Part shown: positions 1-9,114 of the stretch, in pieces
Layout: each line of letters opens with the position of its first letter
Numbering within the stretch: the first letter of the stretch is position 1
Notes under the pieces: generated by a model
What the model saw: only the letters and a program-made list of their open reading frames with translations
The model's database searches: none
Told to the model about the DNA's origin: nothing
Assembly (NCBI RefSeq): GCF_036884255.1
Contig: NZ_CP145605.1
Span: 4,588,001 to 4,652,000, forward strand
Reading direction: 5' to 3'
DNA length: 64,000 nt
Origin: Paenibacillus tundrae
Lineage (GTDB): Bacteria; Bacillota; Bacilli; Paenibacillales; Paenibacillaceae
Position numbers and translations under genes: made by a program

Positions 1-3000
1 TTTCAGCAGCTCTTGTCCTGCTTGCTCCGAGGTCATGCCATTGGAAGATTGCAGTAGCGGATTATGCACATGGAAATACAGCGTGCCGCCCGGCATGGCA
101 GATTCACCCAACCATTCTTCAGCCGCACTAAGTAACACTTCCAGATACGTAAGCATCTGTAGTGACAGACCATAATACACTTCGTGTAGCTTGAGATCCG
201 TCTGACTTGACTTATAGTCTATGACTCGTAGTAGAAGTCCATTTTCCCCTTCAGCAACATCTACGCGGTCAATTCGACCGACAATCTCCATCACACAACC
301 ATTTTCCAGTTCAAAACGTAACGGCGGCAAAGGCTTGCCTGGTCCAAAATCAAGCTCAAGCCCGATCGGTTCATAACTTCCTCGTCTAGACTGTTCTCCC
401 AGAATAACGGAAGCTCTGCTGACAATCTCCTTCAACTTGCGGAAAATGTAACCATACCGTTTGGTGCTAAGCAAAATTTCTCCTTGAAGCTGTGGAGCAA
501 TCTGCTCCACCGTCTGCTCTGCCTCTTGTCGGCATTGCTCTGGCGATAAACTCCCCCAGCTACGATTTTCTTCACGCAAGCGCATCGCCAACTGACTGAG
601 TGCAGCATGAAATAATTGACCGATATCTGGTGCTTGAAGACGGTAAAGCTGGCGATCCTTCAAGCGTAATCCATGAGAAGCAAAGTGAGAGAATGGGCAT
701 GCTACAAACCGTTCCATCCGGGAGACACTTGTGCGAACTTCCGTACCGTACAATCTCCGACTAGTGGATGTGCGAAGTGGTAACGCCCGGTTACGATAAA
801 AGACGGATCCCAGTAATCGGTCCAATAGCGGTTTGCTGCTTTCTTGCGAAGCATGCCAGTTATACACGGCCCACCATAATTCTGGAATGTCCTCACCGCG
901 GCGCCATCTGCGCAATTGTCCAATTAACGTAGATAAGCTCTGTTCCGGATGACGAACATAGGCCCAATGATTCTGTAAAGCGACTGATCCCTGAGGTTCA
1001 GTCAGAAGAGGCTGCTCCTGTTTACCAAACATGTTCCGCACATGTCTTACAATCTCCGAAGGTAGCAGCGACTTCCCTTCATCATCCGCGACAGGGTAAC
1101 TTAGCCACAGTTGGTCACTAGCTGATGTTAAGGCGGTATATATCAGAAAACGCTCGTCCAGCATTTGTCTGGTCGCTCCAGGCCCCAGAGGCAAACCTCT
1201 TTCTGTTAACAAAAGTCGTTCCTGCTCAGTCAATACACCATCCTCTTGAGGTACAGCCGGGAGTTCTCCATCCACTGCTCCAAGAATAAATACATACTTG
1301 ATATCTTGCAGACGCGTCCGATCCATCGAACCAACCAATACCTGATCTAATGCAGGTGGAACCAGACCCAATTTAAGCTCCGTTAGTCCTGTCTCAATTA
1401 ATCCAGCAAACAAATCCAAGTCCAGACGCTCGGCTCCCATCATATCGACCATCTGATCAAGCAGATCTAGAACGGCTCCCCACATTTGTCGATGCTCGCG
1501 TGAACGTTCCGGATCACCTTGAGCGGTGGCCTCGGTGGACATCGCCTCCAGCTTCCATGGAATCTCCGCATCTTCAAGTAAATTGTATAATGCAGCACAC
1601 TGTTCCTTGGCTGTCTTTGCCTTGCTCATTCGCTTCTCAAAAGCACCCATTGGATCTGTAATAACCGTGCGGCACTTTTCCATCAACGATAACATTTGTT
1701 CACGTCCACGGCTCCGATTTTCCTGACCGTTGTCCTCCAGCGACAAGCTAGGCACATACTTCCAAGGTTTGCCGTCTGTCCAGCGGTATCCGTGAATACC
1801 ACAAGCTAGGATGTAATTCTCGAGTTGATCCATGTCCTCACGGCTCACTGAACCATCCCGAGGCAGGAGGAGATCTGTTTTGACACAACGAAACACATCT
1901 TCGTAACGCCAGCGACGACGAACAACATCCAGTGCTGAACGAATAAACTCCGCGAGCGGATGATGCAGCTCACTTCGTCTGCGATCCAAGAAGACAGGGA
2001 TGTTATAATCTCGGAACAACGGCTCGGCAATATCTGCATAAGCATCTAACTGACGAACCAACACAGCCATCTCACGGTAACGCGCACCCTCATCTTGAGC
2101 CAAACGTCTCATTTCCCGTAGCGCACCTTCCAGTTCCGCACGACGGTTCTCGGCTGCATACAACTTAATACCAGAATCACGCCCTTCACTTCTCCAGCGA
2201 ACTCTACGATCGAACCCCGCTTCCAAATGCGCTAATCCCGGGCTTCCTTCATATCTTGGCGCAACCCCTGGCTGAAGAATCATCGTTTCGCTCGGCACAC
2301 CTAAGTCATCAGCCATGCCTTTGAGACGTGCATAAGCACTCGCTGTGGGATAGAACAGATCCAAATCGTTAGGAAGTGCACCATGCTCGTATGGGCGATC
2401 TAACGTCAATGCAATCGTAACATTAGAAGACTGCAACATCAGTCTTCCAATCACACTCAGTTCCTGTGGAGTAAATCCCTGAAACCCATCTATCCAAATC
2501 TGAGAATCTTTCAGCATCGTGCCTTCAGATAACCGTTCAGTCAATTCGCTGAGCGTATCTTCATCATCAATGTAGAGATCCGTTAATTCCTGTTCATAAT
2601 CACGATATATTAAAAGCAGATCATGAAGCTTATCTCCCAATATCGGTGCTGACGAAGAGGCATTCCACATGGAAACTCCGTCTCCCAGCGATGCAGGATC
2701 AAGCTCATAACGTTTAAATTCACCATATAGGTTGTTCAGATGACTAATAAAGCCTAATTGACTGCTTGAAGCACCAAATAATTTCAACTCTTCCTTACGC
2801 CGTTGCAGTACTTTATAGAGCAGCATCTTCTTACCTTCAGCACCGATTGGAATACGCGCCGAACCACCAGCCTCCTGCATGACACGGTAAGCTAGTCTTC
2901 GGAAACCAAGCACTTCAGCGCGCATAGATCCTTTGATCATGCCAGAAGAGACGAGTGCTTGCTCTGTACGGAATGAACTCTGTTCAGGTACTAGTAAAAT

Positions 3001-3105
3001 AAGGGGATTCCCCTGTGGCTCCTGTTGAAGCAGGGTAGTAATTTCCCGGGTAACCAGGGCACTCTTGCCACTGCCTGCCCGGCCAATAACGAAGCGTACG
3101 GACAT
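1..3105 (-). CDS. addB: ATP-dependent helicase/nuclease subunit B (AddB), 3' end outside window
   Basis: AddB partners with AddA in the AddAB helicase-nuclease that resects double-strand breaks and responds to Chi. The frame is open from an ATG at 3105 to the left edge, 1035 codons, so roughly the last 130 residues of a protein of about 1160 are missing. The N-terminus carries a P-loop, GRAGSGKS, at residues 8-15. A Cys in the motif MERFVACPFSHF falls at residue 803, which matches the first of the four Fe-S cluster cysteines known in B. subtilis AddB; the other three lie in the missing C-terminus. The start is fixed by a GGAGGA Shine-Dalgarno 6-8 nt upstream. addA would be expected just beyond the left edge. 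A terminator separates this gene from the methyltransferase gene upstream. Identification is strong; completeness cannot be judged. Confidence 0.95.
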   Translation of the reverse strand, partial: MSVRFVIGRAGSGKSALVTREITTLLQQEPQGNPLILLVPEQSSFRTEQALVSSGMIKGSMRAEVLGFRRLAYRVMQEAGGSARIPIGAEGKKMLLYKVLQRRKEELKLFGASSSQLGFISHLNNLYGEFKRYELDPASLGDGVSMWNASSSAPILGDKLHDLLLIYRDYEQELTDLYIDDEDTLSELTERLSEGTMLKDSQIWIDGFQGFTPQELSVIGRLMLQSSNVTIALTLDRPYEHGALPNDLDLFYPTASAYARLKGMADDLGVPSETMILQPGVAPRYEGSPGLAHLEAGFDRRVRWRSEGRDSGIKLYAAENRRAELEGALREMRRLAQDEGARYREMAVLVRQLDAYADIAEPLFRDYNIPVFLDRRRSELHHPLAEFIRSALDVVRRRWRYEDVFRCVKTDLLLPRDGSVSREDMDQLENYILACGIHGYRWTDGKPWKYVPSLSLEDNGQENRSRGREQMLSLMEKCRTVITDPMGAFEKRMSKAKTAKEQCAALYNLLEDAEIPWKLEAMSTEATAQGDPERSREHRQMWGAVLDLLDQMVDMMGAERLDLDLFAGLIETGLTELKLGLVPPALDQVLVGSMDRTRLQDIKYVFILGAVDGELPAVPQEDGVLTEQERLLLTERGLPLGPGATRQMLDERFLIYTALTSASDQLWLSYPVADDEGKSLLPSEIVRHVRNMFGKQEQPLLTEPQGSVALQNHWAYVRHPEQSLSTLIGQLRRWRRGEDIPELWWAVYNWHASQESSKPLLDRLLGSVFYRNRALPLRTSTSRRLYGTEVRTSVSRMERFVACPFSHFASHGLRLKDRQLYRLQAPDIGQLFHAALSQLAMRLREENRSWGSLSPEQCRQEAEQTVEQIAPQLQGEILLSTKRYGYIFRKLKEIVSRASVILGEQSRRGSYEPIGLELDFGPGKPLPPLRFELENGCVMEIVGRIDRVDVAEGENGLLLRVIDYKSSQTDLKLHEVYYGLSLQMLTYLEVLLSAAEEWLGESAMPGGTLYFHVHNPLLQSSNGMTSEQAGQELLK

Positions 3106-3225
3106 GTCTAATCCTCCAAATCATCACGAACAAGATTTTAATTCTCAGTATACCATACCTGACTCGGTTCGGAACATACGTTTGCCACTATTCGGCAGCA
3201 TCGGAAACATCTCCATAAGCATTAC

Positions 3226-3257
3226 AAAAAGGCCTACAGCTATATAACTGCAGACCT
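3226..3257 (-). terminator. Rho-independent terminator after the RlmI-like gene
   Basis: Read on the minus strand, a 10-bp stem (some G-U pairs) with a six-base UAUAUA loop is followed by five T. On the plus strand several of these pairs are mismatches, so it works only in the minus direction. It lies between the methyltransferase stop (3328) and the addB start (3105), so addB probably has its own promoter in the roughly 120 bp that remain. Nothing else is visible in 3106-3327. Confidence 0.75.
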
Positions 3258-3327
3258 CCAATTTGATGTTGATATGATTGTTGTTACAACATAATTTGTC
3301 GTTTAAATGCTCGTGTGACTCATTACT

Positions 3328-4707
3328 TTATTTTGTTTTACTGCGAACCTCGAAGATCGCAAATTTCAGGTAATGTCCTTCATCTACACCCAAAATCTGT
3401 GGGTGATCCTTGCCTGCTGCCTTCCACTCAATGAGGCGAAGCACTTTGCCAGCATCTTCAGCCGCATCTGCGATTGTTTCGAGGAAAAGGTCTGGGCGCA
3501 TGTGATATGAACAGCTTGCCGTTACAAGATATCCACCCTCATTGACGAGTCTCATACCATGAAGATTGATGTCCTTGTATCCACGGCATGCACCTTTGAC
3601 TGCTGATTTCGTTTTGGCAAACGCCGGTGGATCAAGGATAACCACGTCAAACGATTTACCTCCGCCAGCAGCGAGCGCTTTGGAAGTGTCTACTTTTTGC
3701 TCGCCTGCACGTGCACGTACATTCCGATCTTCGAGTCCTTTAACCTGTTCACGCAGGTATTGGAAAGCATCTGCTACAACAAATTCAACTCGATCAGTGA
3801 ATCCGTTCAACTCCACATTCGTTCTAGCACTTTCGATCGCATGCTCTGAAATGTCCAGACACGTTACTTTCTTCGCTCCATACTTACAAGCATTCAACGT
3901 GAAGCTGCCTGTATGTGAGAAACACTCCAGTACCGTCGCACCATCCCAATAAGGAAATGTTACAACTTTACCACTTTTGTTAACAGGCAACCGTTGCTCA
4001 CTACCATCCTGCTCCACTTGTTCAAGACGGATACCGCTTTTGTAGCCCCAGCCCTTCATTAAGGGTTCGATCGCTGCACGGTTCTCACGCTGATCGAAGA
4101 AATAGCCTGTTTTCTGACCTTCCACGATATCTACTTTAATGAGCAAACCGTTTTCTGTTACGGTCACATGACGTGGGCACTCTCCGTATAGAGGACCTTT
4201 AATCTGCTCCAAGCCTTCCAGCTCACGAATAGACACATCGCTCCGCTCGTAAATGCCCTCAGGCTGCATCACTTCAATCAGTGCTTGGACAATCGCCTCA
4301 CGACAACGATCCATCCCCAGTGTCAATAGCTGTACCACAAGTATGCTGCCGAAGCGGTCAACGATCAACCCAGGTAAAAAATCCGCTTCACCATAAACCA
4401 AGCGATACGCTTCTCCGTCTTGGATGAAACGTTCACGATGGCGTAAGCAATCCTGGAAACGTGCTGTAAAGAACGCTGTATCCATCTGAGCAAAATCTAA
4501 CGGTTGGTAGGATACAACCCGTACAGTAATTTGTGATGCAGGATTGTAATACCCTGTCGCTAGGTAGCGACCTTGATGATTTAATACATTAACTAGATCT
4601 CCAGGCTCTGGATTTCCGTCAACTGAGGCAATTTCATTGTTAAAGATCCATGGATGTGCATGTTCCAGCCGCTTTTTGCGACTGCGTTCTAGGGTAACCG
4701 ATGGCAA
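3328..4707 (-). CDS. Class I SAM-dependent 23S rRNA methyltransferase, RlmI/YwbD-like
   Basis: 459 residues. An N-terminal PUA-type RNA-binding domain (about 1-75, with the family's HPWIFNNEI opening) precedes a Rossmann methyltransferase domain. Motif I is LECFSHTGSFTLNA followed by an acidic CLDIS; motif IV is ILDPPAFAKTK; near the C-terminus is the Cys-containing SCSYHM. This architecture is that of RlmI, which makes m5C1962 in 23S rRNA, and of B. subtilis YwbD. The protein is about 60 residues longer than the usual 390-400: extra charged stretches lie around residues 220-250 (between the FFDQRENR motif and motif I) and around 325-350 (before motif IV). No operon partner; a terminator follows. 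The substrate is inferred from the family, not shown here. Confidence 0.88.
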   Translation of the reverse strand: MPSVTLERSRKKRLEHAHPWIFNNEIASVDGNPEPGDLVNVLNHQGRYLATGYYNPASQITVRVVSYQPLDFAQMDTAFFTARFQDCLRHRERFIQDGEAYRLVYGEADFLPGLIVDRFGSILVVQLLTLGMDRCREAIVQALIEVMQPEGIYERSDVSIRELEGLEQIKGPLYGECPRHVTVTENGLLIKVDIVEGQKTGYFFDQRENRAAIEPLMKGWGYKSGIRLEQVEQDGSEQRLPVNKSGKVVTFPYWDGATVLECFSHTGSFTLNACKYGAKKVTCLDISEHAIESARTNVELNGFTDRVEFVVADAFQYLREQVKGLEDRNVRARAGEQKVDTSKALAAGGGKSFDVVILDPPAFAKTKSAVKGACRGYKDINLHGMRLVNEGGYLVTASCSYHMRPDLFLETIADAAEDAGKVLRLIEWKAAGKDHPQILGVDEGHYLKFAIFEVRSKTK

Positions 4708-4779
4708 GGTAAATCCACTTCCTTTGTGAGTTAGTTGAAAAGATAGGTTTAGTGCAAAGGGAGACGCTCCGGGGACGGA

Positions 4780-4955
4780 TCGGTCTTTCGATCGCTGTTA
4801 TCCCCAGATTTTTTGGATTCCCTTTCTCAAAAGGGAAAATCCGGGGATAAACGCGAACGCTCCGCTTCTCCAGATCCGATTCCGTCCCCTCCGCTCCGTT
4901 TGCACGAATCTCCGTATCTTTTGAATATGGCGGTACGTAGGGGTAAACCTTTGAA
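4780..4955. repeat. Structured hairpin repeat, tandem copy A
   Basis: The 4708-5207 gap holds no gene but two adjacent repeat units of about 160-175 bp. Unit A contains a long hairpin at 4798-4850 (arms TTATCCCC / GGGGATAA with inner paired CCCTTT / AAAGGG), followed by a flank GCGAACGCTCCGCTTCT and a tail with TACGTAGG and AAACCTTTGAA. The hairpin and its left flank (GATCGCTGTTATCCCC) recur almost unchanged at 41510-41568. See the findings for the comparison. Confidence 0.8.
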
Positions 4956-5117
4956 TGATGGCTGTTCCTCTTAACAGTTCCCTTTTTCTAAAAGGGAACT
5001 GTTAAGAGGAAGGCGCTCGCTTCGCTTCTACAGATTCAATTCCATGTTCTTGCTCCGTTCGTAAGAATATCTTTATTATTTGAGCTCCGTGATACGTAGG
5101 TAAAACCTTTAATCTCT
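4956..5117. repeat. Structured hairpin repeat, tandem copy B
   Basis: Second unit of the tandem pair. The hairpin at 4965-5011 is a perfect 22-bp stem with a 3-nt loop. Its arms differ from copy A except for the inner CCCTTTT/AAAAGGG, but the flank (GGCGCTCGCTTCGCTTCT...CAGATTC) and the tail (TACGTAGG, AAACCTTTAA) correspond to copy A. It ends about 90 bp before the Na/Pi transporter start. Confidence 0.8.
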
Positions 5118-5207
5118 TCTCGCTGTAATTCCTCATGCTTGTCATGGTTGTCCTTACCGGCTCATAGGATGAAGATAAGAGCCATGCAGGAAGGAATGAG
5201 GTTACGG

Positions 5208-6209
5208 ATGTTCAGAGAAGTTGTGTTTCCTTTATTATATGGGCTTGTTATCTTCTTTGCTGGCATGAAGGTCATGGAAATGTCGCTACAGCGCATGGCT
5301 GGACCTATGCTCGCCGGGTGGCTTAACCGCGCCACTTCTGCCCCATGGAAAGGGATGGCTTTTAGTGCAGGCGCAACTGCACTGCTTCAGAGCAGTACCG
5401 CCGTTACCGTGCTCACCATTGGTCTTGCCAATGCAAGAATCATCACCTATGGACGCACGCTTGGGATTATTTTAGGTACAAATATCGGAACCTGTCTAAC
5501 CACCGAGCTTGTTGGATTACAGATTGGACGTGCTGCACTACCTCTACTCGTTCTTTCCCTGCTTGGCTGGGCTACTTTTGTTGTCCTTGCAGAACGCAAT
5601 CGGGCGGCTCCCGAAGAAACCAAGCGAACGCTTTTTCATATACAATGCAGTTTTTTGGCAGCAGCAGGATTCGCACTCGTCATGACAGGCATTCAGGTCA
5701 TGCAATCCATTGCAGTTCCACTCCGAAGCATGGGTGTATTCCAATGGTTTTTGGATCGCTCCGCGGATAGCCTATGGTGGGGATTCCTTGCAGGAGCCTG
5801 TCTGACAGCACTAATTCACAGCAGTGCAGCTGTCATCAGCATGGCTATAACACTTGCCGCGACAGGTGTGTTACCCGTAGAGATTGGCATTGCCATTGTG
5901 ATCGGCTCCAATGTGGGCACATGCATCACAGCCGTTCTTGCTGCCGCTGGCGGAGCATCCGCAGGCAAATTCGTCGCAGCCGCGCATGTCGTATTAAACG
6001 TGGCGGGTGCACTACTTTTCATGCCGCTCATTGATCAGCTTCATGCAGCTTCAGCTTGGCTGTCCGCGGATCACGGAGCACAGATCGCCCATGCACAGAC
6101 CTTGTTTAACATCATATGCTCTCTATTAGCTCTACCCTTATGTTATTTACCAATCTGGCACAAAAAACCACCGGTTTCCGCCCCTTCGGCGAAATCACCC
6201 GTGGCATAG
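5208..6209 (+). CDS. Na/Pi cotransporter family membrane protein
   Basis: About 333 residues, almost wholly hydrophobic, with the two inverted-repeat cores of the Na_Pi_cotrans family: TALLQSSTAVTVLT followed by GTNIGTC, and LIHSSAAVISMAI followed by GSNVGTC. It resembles B. subtilis YqeW and the N-terminal transporter part of NptA-like proteins, without the C-terminal PhoU-like domain, so it is the short form. It probably takes up phosphate with sodium at the cytoplasmic membrane; the substrate is inferred. The frame is open from 5139 with several in-frame ATGs (5169, 5184, 5196, 5208). I place the start at 5208 because a GAGG lies 6 nt upstream and the first membrane segment begins just after; a start at 5169 is possible. 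It is a lone plus-strand gene among minus-strand neighbours. Confidence 0.82.
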   Translation: MFREVVFPLLYGLVIFFAGMKVMEMSLQRMAGPMLAGWLNRATSAPWKGMAFSAGATALLQSSTAVTVLTIGLANARIITYGRTLGIILGTNIGTCLTTELVGLQIGRAALPLLVLSLLGWATFVVLAERNRAAPEETKRTLFHIQCSFLAAAGFALVMTGIQVMQSIAVPLRSMGVFQWFLDRSADSLWWGFLAGACLTALIHSSAAVISMAITLAATGVLPVEIGIAIVIGSNVGTCITAVLAAAGGASAGKFVAAAHVVLNVAGALLFMPLIDQLHAASAWLSADHGAQIAHAQTLFNIICSLLALPLCYLPIWHKKPPVSAPSAKSPVA

Positions 6210-6266
6210 TGCTTTTGATAACTGTTCTCCCTAAAATCCGCAACTTATGAACCGAAATCTGAATAA

Positions 6267-6701
6267 TTAAACGTTAATGCCTAGTTTGTTCAGTGCATCA
6301 CGTAGAATGCTGTCATTGTTGTCATAGCCGTTACTTTCCTGTCTGGACCATGCTTCCTCAGGTGTATACCAATCTACGCCTTTAATTTCTTCAATCTGAG
6401 GCTGCATATCGCCACTCTCTGCCTCCACTAAATAATAGTGAACTTCCTTGTCTACCGGACCGAACTCTGCATGTTGGTACGTATAGGCGATAACGTCGAC
6501 AGGTTCAACAATTCGTCCAACCATGCCTGTCTCTTCTAATATCTCGCGCAGCGCTGTCTGCTCAATCGTTTCGCCTGGTTCCATTTTGCCCTTAGCCAAT
6601 GTCGTTTTCCCGTAACGATCCACAATCAATTGGATCTGTAGTTTTCCGTCATCGTCTTTGCGATAAACAACGCCACCTGCTGAAATTTCTTTTTTGTTCA
6701 T
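6267..6701 (-). CDS. NUDIX hydrolase
   Basis: 144 residues. The Nudix box is complete: G38-x5-E44-x7-R52-E53-I54-x-E56-E57-x-G59. Such enzymes hydrolyse nucleoside diphosphates linked to another group, using divalent metal held by the box glutamates. The motif VVYRKD before the box and the GVDWYTPEEA segment after it resemble the MutT/DIPP-like subgroup, but the substrate cannot be told. The start is the ATG at 6701, preceded by a strong GGGGGAG at 6 nt; an in-frame TTG 15 nt further out lies upstream of that site and is unlikely. It lies downstream of mtaB in the same direction but behind a hairpin terminator. Confidence 0.88.
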   Translation of the reverse strand: MNKKEISAGGVVYRKDDDGKLQIQLIVDRYGKTTLAKGKMEPGETIEQTALREILEETGMVGRIVEPVDVIAYTYQHAEFGPVDKEVHYYLVEAESGDMQPQIEEIKGVDWYTPEEAWSRQESNGYDNNDSILRDALNKLGINV

Positions 6702-6768
6702 TTTGTTCTCCCCCAATCACGGAATACTTACGGTCTGCTACACAACTTCTTAGCCATTTTATTGCAAA

Positions 6769-6816
6769 AGAAGGATTTCATCGCCCGGGTACGTTCCCCA
6801 AGGAAATGAAATCCTT
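6769..6816 (-). terminator. Terminator downstream of mtaB
   Basis: Inverted repeat AAGGATTTCAT / ATGAAATCCTT (11-bp stem, long loop). On the minus strand it is followed by CTTTTGC, on the plus strand by GTTTTTG, so it may act in both directions. Confidence 0.6.
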
Positions 6817-6832
6817 GTTTTTGTCATCTCGA

Positions 6833-8179
6833 TTACATCGCCGCAGACTTCAGTTGATCTTCCAATACACGAACCAACGTAGCCTGGCTCTCATTAACGC
6901 CAGCTTCAGTAAGCTTCACGCGGCATACTTTACCGATCATATCCTGGGAACCATCGAATACCAATTGAATGTAATTATCGCTGTATCCTTGCAGTTTACC
7001 ACTGCCTTCGCGACCTTTGGCTTCTCCCTCAGGAATAACATCCAATACTTGTCCCACGAATTGCTGTGCATAAGCCAACTGCATCTGTTCAGACAGATCG
7101 ATCAATTCATGTACACGGGCATTTTTCACTTCTTCATCCACCTGATCTTCCATACGTGCTGCCGGCGTTCCGGTACGTTTGGAATAAGGGAATACGTGCA
7201 TTTCGGAGAAACCGATCTTCTTCATCAGTTCATAGCCGTTACGGAACATCTCATCCGTTTCACCCGGGAAGCCTACAATAACATCTGTCGTAATGGCTAC
7301 ATCCGGCATAGCTTCACGAATGCGGAGCATTTTATTGTAGAACTCTTCGGTTGTATATTTACGGCGCATCCGTTTCAACACTGCATCGTCCCCTGCTTGC
7401 AGCGGAATATGGAAGTGACGAACTAATTTATCCGAACGTTTAATCACATCCAGCATACGATCATCGATCTGGCTAGCTTCAATGGAGCTAATACGAATAC
7501 GTTCCAGACCTTCGACTTTATCCAGATCCCAGAGCAGATCGGTTAAGTCGTAGTTTTCCATGTCGTCACCATATCCACCAGTATGGATACCTGTAAGCAC
7601 AATTTCTTTGTAGCCCGCATGCACCAATTGATGAGCCTGTTGAACAATACTGTTTGATTCCCGGCTACGAGACAGACCACGCGACCACGGAATGATACAG
7701 AATGTGCAGAAGTTATTACATCCATCCTGAATTTTCAGGAAGGCACGCGTACGATCAGCAAAATCAGGCACATCCATTTCTTCAAACACACGTGTCTTCA
7801 TAATGTTACGTACCGCGTTTACCGGTTGGCGGGATTCCTGAATTTCTCTAACATACGGCAAAATTTTATCCCGATCTTGTGTTCCGATAACCAGGTCTAC
7901 TCCTGGAATATCTAGAATCTCGGCAGGAGAGGTCTGAGCGTAACAGCCAGTTACTGCCACAATGGCATCCGGATTCCGACGAATGGCACGACGAATAATT
8001 TGACGGCTTTTTTTGTCACCTGTATTCGTCACTGTACAAGTATTAATTAAGTATACATCGGCCGTCTGTTCATCAAAGTCCACTTGATCGTATCCTTCGT
8101 TCTTGAACAGTTGCCAGATTGCTTCTGTATCATAAAAGTTAACTTTGCAGCCTAAGGTGTAAAACGCCACGGATGGCAT
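6833..8179 (-). CDS. mtaB: tRNA (N6-threonylcarbamoyladenosine(37)-C2)-methylthiotransferase
   Basis: 448 residues. MtaB (B. subtilis YqeV) turns t6A37 into ms2t6A37 in tRNAs reading ANN codons, by radical-SAM chemistry with two 4Fe-4S clusters. The UPF0004 domain shows its three cysteines (C11, C48, about C79); the radical SAM motif is GCNNFCTFC; a C-terminal TRAM-like domain follows. The start is the ATG at 8179, with GGGGGGAA 7 nt upstream, two bases after the rsmE stop; longer in-frame starts would overlap rsmE. The pair rsmE-mtaB is the conserved tail of the dnaJ-prmA-rsmE-mtaB order in Bacillus. A terminator follows. Confidence 0.95.
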   Translation of the reverse strand: MPSVAFYTLGCKVNFYDTEAIWQLFKNEGYDQVDFDEQTADVYLINTCTVTNTGDKKSRQIIRRAIRRNPDAIVAVTGCYAQTSPAEILDIPGVDLVIGTQDRDKILPYVREIQESRQPVNAVRNIMKTRVFEEMDVPDFADRTRAFLKIQDGCNNFCTFCIIPWSRGLSRSRESNSIVQQAHQLVHAGYKEIVLTGIHTGGYGDDMENYDLTDLLWDLDKVEGLERIRISSIEASQIDDRMLDVIKRSDKLVRHFHIPLQAGDDAVLKRMRRKYTTEEFYNKMLRIREAMPDVAITTDVIVGFPGETDEMFRNGYELMKKIGFSEMHVFPYSKRTGTPAARMEDQVDEEVKNARVHELIDLSEQMQLAYAQQFVGQVLDVIPEGEAKGREGSGKLQGYSDNYIQLVFDGSQDMIGKVCRVKLTEAGVNESQATLVRVLEDQLKSAAM

Positions 8180-8181
8180 AA

Positions 8182-8946
8182 TTACATTCCCCCCATTTCT
8201 CCAGATTCGTATAAAACACAAGTCAGCGCGGCCATTCCAGCCGTCTCTGCACGCAAAATCCGTTTGCCTAGTCCAACCGATACAGCGCCAGCCTGATCAG
8301 CTTCCAGCGTCTCCTTCTCCGAGAATCCGCCTTCTGGACCTACCACAATCAACACATTAGCCGAAGCATCAGGTGCAAGCTTTTCTACGAAAGGTTTTAG
8401 CGCATCGCGCAGTTGCTTGCCGTTTTCTTTCTCATAACAATAGCATACCAGATCATATCCCTCAAAAGAAGACAACAGCCCTTTCCAAGAAAGCGGCTGC
8501 TCAATGGACGGAATACGGTTGCGATGGCTCTGCTCAGCAGCTTCCTTGGCAATTTTCCCCCACCGCTCTAGTCGTTTGCTTTCCTTCTTGGCATCATATT
8601 GCACGATCGTCCGTTCCGAGAGAAAAGGAACAAACGCTACCGCTCCGATCTCAGTGCATCGCTGAATGACCGTTTCCATCTTGTCACCTTTAGGCAAACT
8701 TTGAGCTACCGTTACACGAATACGAGCCTCATGATCCATCTCCAGAGGCTCCACAATATTCGTTGTCACTTCACCAGCTTCTATGCCTTCAATCTCCACC
8801 AGAGCTTCTCTGGTACGTCCGTCACTGACAATTAGTTTATCTCCAGGTTTGCCGCGCATAACCTTACTGATATGGCGCGCATCATCCCCTGTGATTACAA
8901 CCGAACGCTCTTGGAATTGTTCTTCAGATACAAAATAACGCTGCAT
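8182..8946 (-). CDS. rsmE: 16S rRNA (uracil(1498)-N3)-methyltransferase
   Basis: 254 residues from the MQRYFV start typical of the family; an in-frame ATG five codons earlier (8961) with an AGGA 4-5 nt away is the alternative. RsmE methylates N3 of U1498 in helix 44 of 16S rRNA. Visible signatures are the N-terminal PUA-like part (DDARHISKVMRGKPGD) and the SPOUT knot: VVGPEGGFSEKE followed by LGKRILRAETA. It is close upstream of mtaB (2-nt gap), so the two are translated together. Unlike in Bacillus it does not abut prmA: a site-2 protease gene and about 170 bp intervene. Confidence 0.95.
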   Translation of the reverse strand: MQRYFVSEEQFQERSVVITGDDARHISKVMRGKPGDKLIVSDGRTREALVEIEGIEAGEVTTNIVEPLEMDHEARIRVTVAQSLPKGDKMETVIQRCTEIGAVAFVPFLSERTIVQYDAKKESKRLERWGKIAKEAAEQSHRNRIPSIEQPLSWKGLLSSFEGYDLVCYCYEKENGKQLRDALKPFVEKLAPDASANVLIVVGPEGGFSEKETLEADQAGAVSVGLGKRILRAETAGMAALTCVLYESGEMGGM

Positions 8947-9114
8947 AGGTCTGTCCACCATTCTATCCTGTTATGAATGAAATCCACCCTGCTCGCAAGC
9001 AGGCGTGAATCCATACGCCACAGATGATCATACAACTTTTATGTCCTTCTGACCAGTATTTCAGTCCAAAACGTTATCATTCGTTTATATAGAAATACGT
9101 GTTCGAAAAGGCCT

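Noticed and set aside
6738..6752. The 15-mer CTACACAACTTCTTA repeated exactly at 10907-10921
   Set aside because: In 64 kb a chance repeat of this length is not surprising and the surroundings differ. A looser likeness at about 24995 does not help.
6599..7426. A 275-codon plus-strand frame opposite mtaB and the Nudix gene
   Set aside because: Spans two real genes and their terminator on the other strand; no signature.
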